Below are positions 24,001 through 37,690 of a stretch of 64,000 nucleotides of DNA, piece by piece. A program made the position numbers and the translations under genes. Positions within the stretch are counted from its first letter, which is position 1; every line of letters begins with the position of its first letter. The notes under the pieces were generated by a model, which worked only from the letters and a program-made list of their open reading frames with translations, had not been told where the DNA came from and ran no database searches. Origin of the DNA: Formicarius rufipectus (lineage: Eukaryota; Chordata; Aves; Passeriformes; Formicariidae); contig VXAU01000196.1 of assembly GCA_013399695.1 (NCBI GenBank), positions 1-64,000 on the forward strand, in the 5' to 3' direction.

Positions 24001-25380
24001 GGCCAATGGCAACTGGCCTCTAGATGCATCCCTGTGGATTCGGGATGAATGGTGGGGAAAGGGGCTGCCTGTTTCTTTTAAATCCTTTTGGGAGTGCACT
24101 GAAACACGCTGCTGTGGCTGTCAGTAGCATAGGGGGGAGTTGGGCTGGGCCGGTGGCTCCCAGCTCCCTCCTCCTGCAAAGCCCCATCCAGGAGTGGATT
24201 CAGCCCCACCAAACTCGGCGTTTCTGGAATAGTTCGTCCTTGTTGCTGTTCCTTTGCTTATTTATAGCCTGCCCATCCCTGTGCTTCTCCGAGCCTCCGA
24301 GCAGTGCTGGGTTGGCTTCAGCCCCAGGCCAATCCCGCTTGGGCAGAAAAGCTCCGGTTTATAGATGGGTGTTGAAAACAGCAATTAGGCCATTGTAAAG
24401 CCTCGAGGATGGGGGACATGATTTGATTTCTGTACTTGACCCATAATTTCTGCTGGGCTGATTCACAGTGGTTGTGCTGCGGGTGCATCACGGAAGCTTC
24501 GATGGAGATGAGCAGAGCTAATTTTAACCGGCCGCCTCGTCGAGGTGTGGGAACCAGGCAGAGAAACGCCTCAGACCCTGTTCCTGCCTAAGGGCTGCTT
24601 GTTTCAGGATATTTTTTTTTTGCTTCCTTCTGTGGCAACTTGTTAACCTAGAAATTAAAAACAGCACCAGTGTTGCAGCAGGGAAGAGTGATGGTTTACA
24701 GCCAATCACCCATCGAAGTGCCCTGGCTGCTGCAGCACGTGTCAATTAACACCATTTTCTCCCCTTTATAAATTATTAATTATTTGATTTTAAAAAATTT
24801 TTTACTCTTTGTTGCCAACAGTTTTCTCATTTGTCTCAAGGTCCAGGGACCTGAGTTTTGCAGAGAAGGCCATAAGGGAACCCAGGGTGAGGAAGAGAAA
24901 TCACTGGCAATGATCGGCTGTGGGAGGAGGCAGTGACTCGGGGGGCTCATCCTGCACCCCACGATTGGTAAGTGGGTCCCTGTGCCCCTAAACTCCTTCC
25001 TTGGGGGGTGTTTGGCAGAGCACTGTGCCCACTGAGAGCAGTAAAGCGGGGAACCCAGTGGTATTTACGCTGGTATCAGGCAAGGCTGGATCCTGCCTCT
25101 GTAAAATAATACTTTTGGGGTATTTCCATAGTGGAGATGATGGAGTTGTTATTCCCCGGGGGTGTTTAAATAAAAAGGGTGGAAGGACCAGTGGCAGCAG
25201 CCTTGGGGCTGGGGCTGGCTCCACCCTGGGGTCTGCCCTGTGGCAGGCTGGGTGCACATCCCCAGTGCCTTCGCATGCCACTGCCCTTCCCATCGTCATT
25301 CCCTATGGAATAAACAAATCGATCCTTAGAGCCACGACTGGCGGGAGGAAATCCCGCTTCCCAGGGAAGCTCGGCTGACC
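21071..25380 (+). other. Probable CAMKK2 intron 1, nothing recognised
   Basis: If the 20 kb island holds the first exon, this 4.3 kb is intron 1. No CR1 and no exon were recognised. The part from 23.05 to 24.8 kb is low in repeats and could hold enhancers, but conservation cannot be judged from one sequence. Confidence 0.4.
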
Positions 25381-25396
25381 CATCCCGTGTTTGCAG

Positions 25397-25562
25397 GGGA
25401 CACCTCCCCGCCGCAGCACGGCCAGGATGAGGCGGTCGCTCCCCCCACCCCGCCGAGTGTCGCCGGGATCTCGCCCACCCCGCGGCCCCTCTGCCGTGCC
25501 GGCGGCTGCGGCCGCGCCGCTCTGCGGGACCCCCCTGCGCTGAGCCCCCCTGCCCCGCCGGC
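25397..25562 (+). promoter_or_regulatory. CAMKK2 exon start and 5' UTR
   Basis: TGTTTGCAG just before 25397 is a plausible acceptor for the exon that carries the start codon. The sequence from there to 25562 is very GC-rich. The reading frame of the start codon stays open upstream, but no upstream ATG in that frame was seen. Confidence 0.5.
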
Positions 25563-28500
25563 ATGGCCTCGCTCATCGTGGTCACCGAGTACGACGCCAC
25601 GGCGAGCACGGGCGAGGAGGAGATGGACGTGCCCGGCAGCGAGGGCTTCGCGGAGGGACGGAAGCTGCACCTCTCCGGCCGAAAGCTGTCCCTGCAGGAG
25701 CGGCCGCAGCCGGCGCGCTCGCCCGGCGCCGGCGGCAGCGAGCGCTTCATCTACCCATCCCTGCCCTACTCGCCCGTGACATCCCCGCACTCCTCCCCGC
25801 GGCTGCCACGGCGCCCCACGGTGGAGTCCAACCGCGTGTCCATCACGGGACTGCAGGTGAGGGGAACGGCTGCCCCCGGCCTCCTGGATTTACCCACCCT
25901 GGCATTGATTCTTGGCTGAGGGAGCTGGGGTGGTTTAATCTGGAGAGGAGGAGGCTCAGGGGTGACCTCGATGCTCTCTATAACTACCTGGAAAAGGAGG
26001 GTGTAGCCAGGTGGGTCAGTCTCTTCTCCCAGGCAAGTAGGACCAGAGAGCATGGGCTTGAGCTCTGCCAGGGGAGGTTTAGGTGGGATATTAGGAAGGA
26101 ATTCCTTATGGAGAGAGTAACCAGGCATTGGAATGGCCTGTCCGGAGAGGTGGTGGATTCACCATCCCTGGAGGTTTTTAGGATGAGACTGGATGTGACA
26201 CTCAGTGCCATGATCTGGTAATCACAGGGGTGTTGGATCAAGGGCTGGACTTGATGATCTTGGAGGTTTCTTCCAACTCAGTTGGATTCTATGATTTTTG
26301 CTGGGTTTTTTTTATTTCCATATGAGTGGTGGGAGGTGGTGGGACATCCTGATCCATCCTGCCCCATAGGGACATCCCTTGGGGAGGTGAGACCCTCAAC
26401 TTACTGTTTTTTGTGCCTTTTGCTGATGCCACCAGTTGTCAGGGCCACGTTTTGGGGAAGCTGGGAGTGTACTGCACTTCTCTTTTTCTCCTCCTTAAAA
26501 AATAAAAAAAATACAGAGATCCACTGAGATCCAAAGAGAAAACAGCCCTGTCTGCCCCCAGCCTGACAGAAAACAGGCAGCAAGTGGCTGTTCTGTCCAG
26601 AAGAAATAAAATTACTTGGCGCCAAGTCACCAGCATTAAACCCCCGGGCTCTCCCAGCCCGCTGCGCTCTCGTTCCACGTGAGCAGACAAGTGTCGCCTG
26701 CCCAGCCATTAACATTTGCAATTAAACATCTATAAACACACCAGTGTGTGGCCTGGTGGCTTTTGTGGCTCATGAATCAAAGCTGCCCAGCTCCACGTGG
26801 GTGCCCGGGCAGAGCATCATGGGGAGTGAGTTTGCTGAGAAAGTTTTTTGATGGAGATTTGAAAGGAGATCAGACATGAGTGGTTTGGTGGCTTGTGTCT
26901 GACCCTGCTCTCTCCCCACAGGACTGTGTGCAGCTCAACCAGTACAAGCTGAAGGATGAGATTGGGAAGGTGAATATTGGCTGGGTTTGGGGAGGGATGG
27001 GGGGACTTGGCGTGGGAGGGTGTTGGTCTTGCTTTTGCTTTCCAGCCAGTGAGGTGTCAAGTTCAGCCACTCAGCACAGCAGCTCAGCTCTTTGTTGACC
27101 CTGGTCTGTTCTGAGTGGTGTTGTTTGAATTGTATATTTTAAAAATTATTGTTACATTTCCCATTCCCTCCCACAAGAGAAGACATTTGAAGCTTTTCTT
27201 TCCTGTTGGTGTGATGTCAGAGTGTACACCCCACTCCTCCCAGCATTGCCCACCATCTCTGTGGTCCCATGAGGGTGGGTTTGTGGAGGAGTCCAGAGCC
27301 TGGTATGGTGATGTGGGTTTTTTTGGATTGTCCCTAACTGGTGCCCCATGGCTGTGCCTCCCTCCAGGGCTCCTATGGGGTGGTGAAGCTGGCCTACAAC
27401 GAGGATGATAACACCTACTATGTGAGTAGTGCAGCAGGGCAGGTGGGTGGGGATGGATCCCCTTCACTGACTCCCTGCCCAGCCCCATCCCACCAGCCCC
27501 ATTTCATCCTCGATTTGCCCCAAAGTTCCACATGTGTTCTCCTCTTGCAGGCAATGAAGGTTCTCTCCAAAAAGAAGCTGATGAGGCAGGCGGGCTTTCC
27601 CCGTAAGTGGCACAAAGCCTTTAGGGTGGGGGATGTTTTGGGGGCCCTGGGGGGGTGATCCCCACCAGACACCCCACGTTTGCCCTTCCCACAGGCCGCC
27701 CACCGCCCCGTGGAGCCAAAGCTGCCTCCGAGGGCTGCCTGCAGCCCAGAGGGCCCATTGAACAGGTCTACCAGGAGATTGCCATCCTCAAGAAGCTGGA
27801 CCACCCCAACGTGGTGAAGCTGGTGGAGGTAAGAGCTGGACAGCCCCTTTCTAAAAGTCATCCTGAGCGGGTGGAGGGAAGAGACTGCAGAGGGACTGAG
27901 GTGGCCCTAGCAGGTCCTGCCTTCAGGAGACTTCTCTTTTCCTTGGTTTAAGAGGGATTTTTATTCTCACCTCCCAAAAGAGAGTTTTTTCCTTCCCTGC
28001 CCGGAAGGGGAAACAGAAAAATGTTTCTTCCTTGGAGGAAACAAGTGATGAAGAACTGGTGTTTCTGTGGGTTCAACAGTGCAGCTTTTGCCCACTGCCT
28101 GTATGAAATGGTCCAAAAATCAAGAATCAAGGATGTGCAGGCTGGAGTTTATTTGGCTCATGAGTCAGTTGATGCTTCCTGTGTGTTTTAAATATTTGCT
28201 TCCTTGCAGTACAGCTACATCTCTGTCCTCCTTTTTCTCCCCCACCCATGTGGGTAGAAGCCTGGAGATGAGCAGACCGTGCTGATGGTGCAGATGGTGC
28301 AGAACTGAGATGGCTGCTAAATAAAACAGCACAATGTTTAATTTGCAAGGGGTTTTTTTTGTGCTGTTTAATTGCCTTTCTGCTTCCTTTGGCAGGTCCT
28401 GGATGACCCCAGTGAGGACCACCTGTACATGGGTAACTGCCCCCTGCCCTGGGGTATCAGAGGGATGGGGCAAAAGGTTCCCACTATGTTTTGGGGTGGC

Positions 28501-31500
28501 TGTGTGTGGGGCTGGGTCTGTCCTTCACTGTGGGTATAGTATGGGTATGCTGGAGGAGTAAATGGGATGCAGTCTGGGTTGTGAAGGGAGACAGGAGTGC
28601 TTCATAGCACTTTATTGGCTTTAATTCAACATCAGGACATGCTTTGCCATGAAAGGCACCAGCACTGATTATTCTCAGCTTTGAAGCCAGGCTGATAGAA
28701 AGTAGTTTTATTTGTTTGGCTTTGAGAACGAGGCACAGGCTGATTATCCACAGTACAAATGAGCCACTTGCCATCCTGTCTGGCAGACCACAGTGGTTTG
28801 CTGGGTGTAAATACACACTTTTGGAGGAAGCATTTCTATTCTGTATCCTTTTTGTTCAGCCTGTACTGCTGGAGGAGTGTGAGATGGCTTCATGGCCAAG
28901 TGCAGAGGTTTGTGCAGGGTGTGGGCTGGGACTTTTTGGTGGCAAACTGAGGGTTTTAGTGTGCCATTCCTGATGCTGAGGCTGCAGCACTGAGAAGACA
29001 GTTGGCAGCATCCCCTTAACGGAAAACGGGAGCAACCCAAATGCCACGTGCCTTGCATAAGACGGCATCTCCTTTTTAAAAATAACATATTATTTTTAGA
29101 ATTTTTGTCATTAAAATAATTGCTTTTGAGCTGAGACTGTGCTCGGAGGAGCTGTACCCTGTAAGCCATCTGTAATCACCTTCTCTTTGTGTTGCAGTGT
29201 TTGAACTGGTGAAACAGGGGTGAGTACTGAATTCCAGATTCAAACCTGCTAATGCACGAGCATGAGAGGGGTTTGTGGGTGGCACAGCTTGGCCACCTGA
29301 GGCAGGTGTGGGGTGCAGAGATGATGGGGAAGTTCATGGTGGAGCTCCTCCAGGTTTAAGTAGCATCTCCCCTGTCTAGTTACAGCTGTGCACACCCTGT
29401 ATGTGCCTGTGTTTGGGGTTGAGTGCCACCAGATGGTGGCAAAGCCCCCAGGACCTGTTTCAGCACATCCAGATGGGTAATGAACTCCATTTTCTGTTGC
29501 CTTTGTAGCCCTGTGATGGAAATCCCAACCCTGAAACCTCTGAGCGAGGACCAGGCTCGGTTCTACTTCCAGGATCTGATCAAGGGCATTGAATACTGTA
29601 AGTGTCTCTGCAAAAAGGATGGGATTTCTCATTTTTGTTTTTTTCCTGAACACCTGGCACTGGCATTTCTGCTGGTGTATGGTGCTGTTTCTGGTGGCTC
29701 ATGCTGCACAGGGGTTTTGAATCTGGGGCTGGCCATCCCAGCCATGTGGAGACATCGAGGCTCCTGTGCTGCATCACTTGTTTTCCCTCTGGCTGCAGTG
29801 CACTATCAGAAGATAATCCATCGGGATATTAAACCTTCCAACCTCCTCGTGGGGGAAGATGGGCACGTCAAGATCGCTGACTTTGGGGTGAGCAATGAGT
29901 TCAAGGGAGCTGATGCACTCTTAACCAACACAGTGGGCACTCCTGCCTTTATGGCCCCAGAGACACTCTCAGAAACACGGAAAATCTTCTCTGGAAAGGT
30001 ATTTAACAGCAGTGTGAGGGGTTTTGGACTTATCTTCCATGCACACACTGTCTGTTGCAGATCTACCTATGCTTTCTCTGCTCTGCAGGCTTTGGATGTC
30101 TGGGCCATGGGGATCACGCTGTACTGCTTCGTGTTTGGGCAGGTAATGACATGGATTTTTCAGTGCTGTTGGTGTTTTAGGGGGTTGGTGTGTGCCTCTC
30201 TCCCATGTTCCAGGTATGTGATGGGATTGGCACCCTGCATCCCTGTTTGAACCAAGTGGAGATGAGGTGGAAGTGAGGAACCTCTGCCTGTCCCTGGGAT
30301 GGAGGCAGCCAAAAGGGCTGTGTTCCTTTTTTCAGGGCAGATTTTTTTTTCCCCTGTGCCTGGGCAGATTTTTTAGGAAAGGAGCTCTTGTAGCAATTGG
30401 TAATTTTTGGTCCTGATGCTCCTCTGGCTGCCCCACTGCTGCCTCTTAACAGAGGTTATTTCTTTCCTCATTGCTCTTTTTCTTCATGGTAGTGCCCTTT
30501 TATGGATGAAAGGATTCTGAGCTTACACAATAAAATCAAGACCCAAACATTGGAGTTCCCAGATCAGTAAGTACTCAAAAATAAAAACAACCCATCAATC
30601 CTTATTTTACAGCTTCTGTGAGTTGTTTCTCAGGCACTGCCTGGGTAGGGCTGGCCCTGCTCTGCTGTGGTTTTGCAAAACTCAGGCTCTGAGCCCTTCT
30701 GTTGGCCTTGCCCGTGGAAACTTCCTTTGCTTTAAATGTGAAGACAACAACTCGTAGTCTCCTGTTGCAGAAGAAAGAGCAATTGAAGTTGCAGAGGCAT
30801 TTGAGGCAATGAATTAAGCTCTGCAGTTGCTGCCTGTTGGGTGGAGTTGTATGTACCTGTGGGATCACACTTCAGATTGCCTCAAAAGGGGGTATTTTGC
30901 TTCCCTGGGGAGTCTGGGGAGGAAGGACTGTGTGGCACCTGGCTGTATGAGGACCCAGAGCTGCATCCTCAGCCCCAGTCTGTCCAGAAAGGCCCACAGT
31001 GGCACTGAGGTGAAGAACAGGCTGCATCCATCCCCTTGCCCATCTTATCTCTCCTTTCTTCTTTCCACAGGCCTGAGGTTACAGACTTCTTGAAGGATTT
31101 GATCACACGGATGCTGGATAAAAATCCTGAATCTCGGATTTCAGTCCCAGAAATCAAGGTACTGACCCAAGCCCCTGGTGCTGGTTGTGGCTTCACCTCT
31201 CTTGGGTTCTCCTTGCTCAGCTGTTTTTTGGGAGTCAGTTTGATCGCGCCAGGCTAGGTCCTCCCCCTGTGCCCAGGGCCCCTGGGCAGGTAAGTCCCAG
31301 CTCCTTCCCCTGCTCCGGGACCTGCTCAGTTTTGGGACCTTTGGTGCCTATAGAAGCCACAGGCAAAAGGAAATCCCCTGAGTACAGTATTTCCTCTGCT
31401 ACCAGGAAAGTACTGTGCAACAGCCTTTCGCAGGAGATTTCTGGTGCTTCGCCCCTGCAGGAGCCCGGAAGGGGCGAGAAGCTGAGAGGATGGAGACTCA

Positions 31501-34500
31501 GGTAGGGGGAAAGGATTGTGGGGCAATTGCTGAACCGTTCTGTGCTCCTCCTGCAGCCATCCAGGTCACCAGGTGTGTGGGCAAGGAGAAGGAGGGGTTC
31601 TGCCTTCCGTCGTGGATTAATCCAGGTCCAAGACTAGGGCTCGGTGGGTCTCCCCATCACTGCTGCTCATAAGTACGGTCTGGAAGAAACTGTTCCTGCC
31701 TCTTGGTACTGTCTCATCCGTAAGATGAGAATGAAAATAGGTCCTCTTCCCTAAAACCCCCTGAGATGCCCGGGGCTGTAGGTTGTGGCTTGGCAGTGTA
31801 GAAGGATGAGCTGCACCACGGAGCTGTTCCTGGTGGTTCCGGGCTGAGCCGGCTCCCCAGTCAGATGGCACATCTCTGCCCTGCTCCCTGGTGTTTCTGG
31901 AGCATGTAGGGGCCATAGCTTGGACAAGGAGATGCGTTTGCCAGGCTTGTGTGGTGTTGAGTTATGGAGAGGAGGAAATCGTCCCTGACAGGCTGTGTTA
32001 TTAATTGAAGTTGCATCCCTGGGTCACCAAGAACGGCGTGGAGCTGCTGCCCACGGAGGATGAGAACTGCACCCTTGTCGAGGTGACGGAAGAGGAGGTG
32101 GAGAATTCAGTCAAGCACATCCCCAGCCTGGCCACCGTGGTGAGTAAGAAGGAGTTGATGGTCTGTGGATGCACACCGGGGTCTATGCTGCCTGCGGGGG
32201 TGGACCTGAGCACCTGGAGGTTGCTGCTGAGGGGCAAAAGCACTGGGCAGGGTTAGAGCAAAGACCTTCTCTGTCTTGGAAACAAGTGCTACAAGGCACT
32301 TCAGCACCTCAGGGTCTCCAGGGTCTCAGCATCTCGCTGGAAGTGGCTGTACCATATGCAGAGGCATATTTCAGAACAGTCTCAATGGGAACTGTCAGTG
32401 GGTTGCCAGTCTCCATACTCAAGCTGGCTGCCCAAATACCACTGTATTTGTTCAGGGCAAAAGAGGATCTGGTCCAGAACCTGCCAGGAGCAGGTGTTTT
32501 GGCCAGGCATGAGAAGCTCCTGCCCTGTTCTGCCTGTCCAGCCCCGCAGGGGCTGTGGGAGCTTCCCAGGATGGAGATTTTATCTGGGCCACAACGTGCG
32601 CCAGCCCCCGCCTGGAGCGATTCTTGCTGGCTTCATCTCATCTCTTTTCAAGCTCATATTTTTATTCTCTGCAACCCCCTGTGGTGGTGAGAAAGACAGT
32701 GCAACCCTGCCCTGTGTGGAAAGTGAAATTCTTGTGGGTTTTGAACCTAATGATTTCTTTGGGTGCTGTGAGGAGAAACAGCAAGCAACACCTCACAGTT
32801 CCCTGGCACAGCATTGTCTTCCTGCACCACCCAGGTGCAGGTGATTTTCTGAAGTTCAGGTCTCCCATGGAATCCCCTTTTCCATCTCATAGCAGTGCCC
32901 CCATCTGGCCTCATTTCTGGAGCTCTTTCCACTTCAGTACCCTGCAGAAGTCTTGTTGACCACAGATGTGTTAAAATGCAAATGTGCCCTGTGCTGCTCA
33001 GGCTGAGAAAGCAGATGTTTTTCTAATGAGTTCACCACTAATGAGGGGTTTCCCCCCTTTTTTCTGTTCAGAATTGATTTGATCAGTTGAAATCCAGGTG
33101 TTTTTAGCACAGCTCAAGGCAAATGAGATTTAATGAGGCTCTTGCCTCTTAAATAATGTGCTGCCTCCAGGCACATCTTGTATTTTCACATTTGCATTTG
33201 TTCTTCACAATTACCCTCTGGTGCCTGATCTTTGTGCAGCCAGCTGCAAACAGGAAGGCTTCAGAAGGAGATTCACTCACAGGGAACTCTCCCATAAAAT
33301 GCCTTTCCCTTTGGACACGTAGGGACTCCAGGTGTGCCACGAGAAGCAGAGAAATAAGGCACAGAGGGATGAGAAGCAACATCAGATTTGGGGGTTCCCA
33401 GAGCAGGATGCACATGCCAAGGCAGGATCTAGTGCTGCTCTCCTTGTTTTCTGCTCCTACCAGCAAAACAAGTTGGGGGATGCCTGGGAAGAATCCTGAC
33501 ACTTCTCTGTTCCCAGCAGTCTCTGGGTAACTTTGTGTTTTACAGTCAGAGCTTGACAAAGGGCCATCTTTTCAGTTTGGTTTTGCTGAATGTTAAGGCA
33601 AAATTGTGCTGGTCCCTTCCTTCCCCTCTCCCTTTCCAAGTAATTTTTCTGCCAGGTTATCAGGGGAAACTTGGAATTTTCAGGTACTGGTTGCAGTAAT
33701 CAGTAAAACCTGCTTCTGGGAGGAAAGAATCTTCCCATACTTGGCTTTGTCCTCTTCCAGCCTTCCACACCTAGTGTGGCTCTCATCTGCATGGGTTTCA
33801 GGTGAGGATACAGCCCCTGTATTAAGCAGCTGGAGGCCTGCAAACGTGCTTCCTTCTGGTTTTGGTTTGTTGGGGTTTTTTAAAAAAGAGGATTCTGACT
33901 TGTTTTCACTTGGTCACGAGGGTTGGATGTTGCTGTTGCTCTCAAATGAAGGAAAGCATCCCTGCTGAACTCCAGTCTGGCTTTGCAGATCCTGGTGAAG
34001 ACGATGATCCGGAAGCGATCCTTTGGGAACCCGTTTGAGGGGAGCAAGAGGGAGGAGCGGTCATTGTCTGCCCCCGGGAACCTGCTGCCGTAAGTGTCAT
34101 CCACCCAAAAAGACATTTCCAGCGTGTCTCACTGCTCTGGAGGAGAAACTCAACAGCTGGGCTTTGAATTTCTCGTGGGGGCCATGACTGGGACATTCAC
34201 ACACCCTCTATTCTGTAGCTGCTTTATGGGATTGCAGTGGTAAGGAATATCTTGCTCTTTTGATGGGATGAAAAGCATCTTTTAACTGCACTTCCAGCCT
34301 GTTTCGTGAGAGCTGGGGGGAGATGACACATGCTGAGGGTCCCAGGGGTCCCATGGCAGGGAAGGGGCAGATGCTGATGTCTCACTGCTCCGCCTTTCTT
34401 TGAGTCACTCAGCAGCTATTTCATTTTCTTTGCAAACAGGAAGCAAGGCAGCGAAGATAATTTGAAATGCAACGACTTGCCCAACGTGGGAGAGGAGGAA

Positions 34501-34512
34501 CTCCTTTCGTGA
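25563..34512 (+). CDS. CAMKK2: Calcium/calmodulin-dependent protein kinase kinase 2
   Basis: CaMKK2 phosphorylates the activation loops of CaMKI, CaMKIV and AMPK after Ca2+/calmodulin binding. Exons: 25563-25856, 26922-26969, 27368-27421, 27551-27602, 27695-27828, 28396-28432, 29198-29219, 29509-29597, 29799-29998, 30089-30142, 30493-30566, 31071-31158, 32011-32139, 33989-34089, 34440-34512 (482 residues). Visible: LHLSGRKLSLQER (N-terminal phosphosite region); glycine loop GKGSYGVV (about 113-120); catalytic K135 in AMKVLSKKK; the CaMKK-specific Arg/Pro insert RRPPPRG (about 149-155); HRDIKPSN (D253); DFG (271-273); APE (296-298); and the autoinhibitory/calmodulin-binding stretch ILVKTMIRKRSFGNPF (about 426-441). 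RRPTVES, the FIYPSLPYSP phrase and SEDNL identify CAMKK2 over CAMKK1. It starts at the equivalent of human residue 49 and ends in the KQGSEDN-type isoform tail. Confidence 0.96.
25918..26298 (+). mobile_element. CR1 LINE 3' fragment in CAMKK2 intron
   Basis: A clear CR1 3' end: GGAGGCTCAGGGGTGACC near 25946, GGATATTAGGAAGGAATTCC near 26087, GGTGGTGGATTCACCATCCC near 26149, and an end in TTGGATTCTATGATTTTT. It is sense-oriented in the first CAMKK2 coding intron. Confidence 0.92.
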
Positions 34513-36671
34513 ACACGGACCCTGTGGCTCTGTGGAGCAGCTGAGCCAGGGCCCGCCCCCAACCCCGCATGGCACGGCGGCTGCAGAGCTCCTGGAGCAG
34601 CATGTGCTCACACAGCCGACTGCTTGGCATGAACATGGAGCATCTCCAGCCACTGGCACTGCTGACTTCGTGTGGGAGAGGCGCTGGCTGGTGGCACAGA
34701 GGGGAGCTGCTCGGGCTGAGCAGCGACGGAGCTTTGCAAAAAAACACGAAACAAAACAAGAAAACAAAAAACCAAACCCAAACCAGGCAAACAAAAATGA
34801 GTTTGGAACTGCTTTCAGCTGGTTTTAATGCCAAGTGATTTCCAGGGACTAAGGCCAGCGCCCCAGAGGTCTGTGTGCCCGTTGTGGGCACACCCTGAAG
34901 GGTGAAACTTTTGCGAAGTGGAGGCACGGCAGTAAAACTACAAGGCAGTAAAACCACACGTGTGCACTTCCAGAGTTCACGACCTGCCGGGAATGTTGTT
35001 GCATCTATTTCTTGTCCTTCTGGCTTGTTTTTAATTGACACCTTTTTAACTGCATGAGAACAAAGCAAAACCCCACCTTTTCAGCTTTTTAAAGGATGCC
35101 TATCTTTGTGAGCCAAGTTGTGTTAAGCAGCATCTTCAGGATGTTCAGAAAGTGAGGTTAATTACCTCCCCAGGTAATTAACACCTTTCTAAAGGCCTCG
35201 GTGTGCCCAGGACTTGGTATGTTAGGTATTCAGTGTATGAAAGGAAAAGGTATTTAAGGGCTTAAGTTCAGTTTGAACTACTTTTGCTGCAGAACTCCGA
35301 GTGAAAGGTGGTGTTTAGCTGAATGTTTTGAACAACAGAGGAAGCACTAACAGTTTCTAAATCTTTTACTTGATCTAGGTAGGTATATTATGAGATGTAA
35401 ACTTCAGGGTAAAATCCTTCACTTCCATGTACATTACATGGTTTACTACAATTAAAAATAATACAACTTATGCTGGTTTTTAAGTATAGACTTAGGGCTT
35501 GCTTAGAATTTAAGATCTTAATGAAATACTTAGATTAGCTAGTAATTTTAAAAGAAACTTTTTGTTTTCCAAACTCTTAATCTGGATTCTGGGGCCAATG
35601 CTATGTAATTTTTGCAAGTTAGTTACCAGTAATTTGTGAATGCCTGTGGATCAGAGGCTTGTTAGTAAGTTAAGTGTATACCTAATTCATGGATTGTTCC
35701 TTATGAAGAGTTCTTTCACCTTCAGTCAGATTACTCTGATTCTTTGTGGTGCTTGTAAAAAATAATAACCTATCATGTGGTGGGAGAGACACTGGTGTCC
35801 AGACACACTTCCCCAAGTTCTCAATGCTGGAGAACAGCAGAGTGTGGATGAGCTGGAGAGGAGTCAGGGTTGGCCTGAGGAAAGGGGTCATGGTAAGTAC
35901 AGTTGTGCTGTGGATGGAGTGTGGGATTGGGGCAGGGTGAAAAGGTCTGATCTCCTCTCTTCTCAGGCTGATATGGTTGTGTGACCTTGAATGAGGCATT
36001 TAAAATGATGGTGTGCCTGACAGAGGGGGAGAATTTGAGTCTCCTGAGCTTGTAAGGGACTGCTAAGGCTTAATTCTTTGCCCTCAGGAAGAAGGCACTA
36101 GGAGACACCCACATATTCTGATTAATGGTAAGATCTCTGCCTGCACACTCTGCCTTTAGGAGGTGACTGTCCCCTTGTCTTCCTTGTTCCTGGGCAGCAC
36201 AAGCAGCAGCATGCTGAGTTCCTTGGCCCTACTGCAGTCAGACCTGGCCTGGTAATTCCTGGTTAGGGCAGGTTTGTTATACCCAGGACAGCGTTAGCAA
36301 GGGCACAGGTGCCTACACAAACTGTCCCTCCCACCTTTTGATCACTTGAAGTGATGTTCTCCCTAAATTGCAATTTCTGATGGAAACATTGTGCTGCTGG
36401 CTTGTCTCCAAAGCCAGTGATGACAGTTTGTGGTTTAGGAGCAATACTATGGAGTTTGGAGCCATAAGACACGCACTGTTTTCCTCCTGTTTTAGTCCGA
36501 GGCTATGCCAAAGCCCTGCAGCTTCAGCTATGGCAAAACCAAACAGGTAACCTGGGGGCCAGCACTAATGCAGCTGCCTGCTCCCCTTGTCCTGAACAGG
36601 ACTTTTCATCATGGAAATGCATGTGAGTGGGCAGCCTGGTTCTCTAACCCTGCACATGGACTTGATCTGCT

Positions 36672-36693
36672 AAAAAAAAAAAAAAAAAAAAAA
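36672..36693. repeat. Poly(A) tract
   Basis: Twenty-two consecutive A residues inside the presumed CAMKK2 3' UTR. No adjoining retroelement body was recognised. Confidence 0.95.
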
Positions 36694-37684
36694 GTAATTT
36701 GCAAAAAACGAGGGAATCTGATTGATTGTAGCTAGTGCATAGCAATGTGTGTGGTGAGTTTGTTACAGAGGTGTGTTGTAGAGATGTCTGTGCTGCCCAT
36801 CTCTGGCTGTGAGTCTGCTGGGTGCCTCCTGAGACAGTTTACATTGACCAAACAGGTTTGCCTGGTGCAACCACAGCTTCTCAACAGACTGAGCTGCAGC
36901 AGCTCCTCATGCCCAGACACACCAGGGCTTCAGATGTCCCCACAGAGCAGTGTCTTAGGGCCAGCACGGGCTGGGTCCGAGGATGCAGAGCTCAGCGCTC
37001 CCCCCAGGCACTGTCCCTCAGTGCCAGCTCTGCTGGGGCTGCAGCCAAGTGCACATCTCTGAAGGAAATGTGATGCAGCTTGAGTTGTTGGTTGGCTCTG
37101 TTGAAAGCAGAAAGCCTTGGCCATGTGAGGAGGATCTCTAAATGCATGACCTGTTAGAGAAGCTGTACTGTGTATATAAACCTGCTCAGTTCCCCAGCTG
37201 CTCTTCCTTAGTAGTAATGCTGGCTTTCTTCTTATAGTGAACATTTTGCTTGTGCCTTGGAACTGGGCTATAGCTTGATTTCCCCAACTCCCATCATTTC
37301 AAGCAAGCCCAGTGCTGACTGGGACCTTATTGCTGGGTACTAAGCCTTTTCGGCTCTGAAAGCACACAGGAAAGTGCTAAGGGGAAACCAGGCCTCTTAT
37401 CTGAGTAGTTTTTCATGGGGGTCCCCTCTTACCTATCAGGCAGTTGATCTGTTTCTTTTCTAAGGTCTTGAACTATTGCTGATTTTTATACTGTTTGTTT
37501 AATGACCAAGGCTTGTGTTTCATTCCTACCCCTTTATTATGCATTTAACTTTATCAGGTGTATCAAGTTTAAATACTGTGTATTTACCACTTTTAAATTA
37601 TATTACCTAAGAAGCAAGAAGAAAACAAAGCAACAACTAAGTGTTTTTCCACACAGCTGTTCAAGCTTCACTGTACAATATTGA

Positions 37685-37690
37685 AATAAA
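37685..37690 (+). terminator. Candidate CAMKK2 polyadenylation signal
   Basis: AATAAA on the plus strand, 3.2 kb past the CAMKK2 stop, followed within 900 bases by the P2RX4 signal on the opposite strand. Confidence 0.5.
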
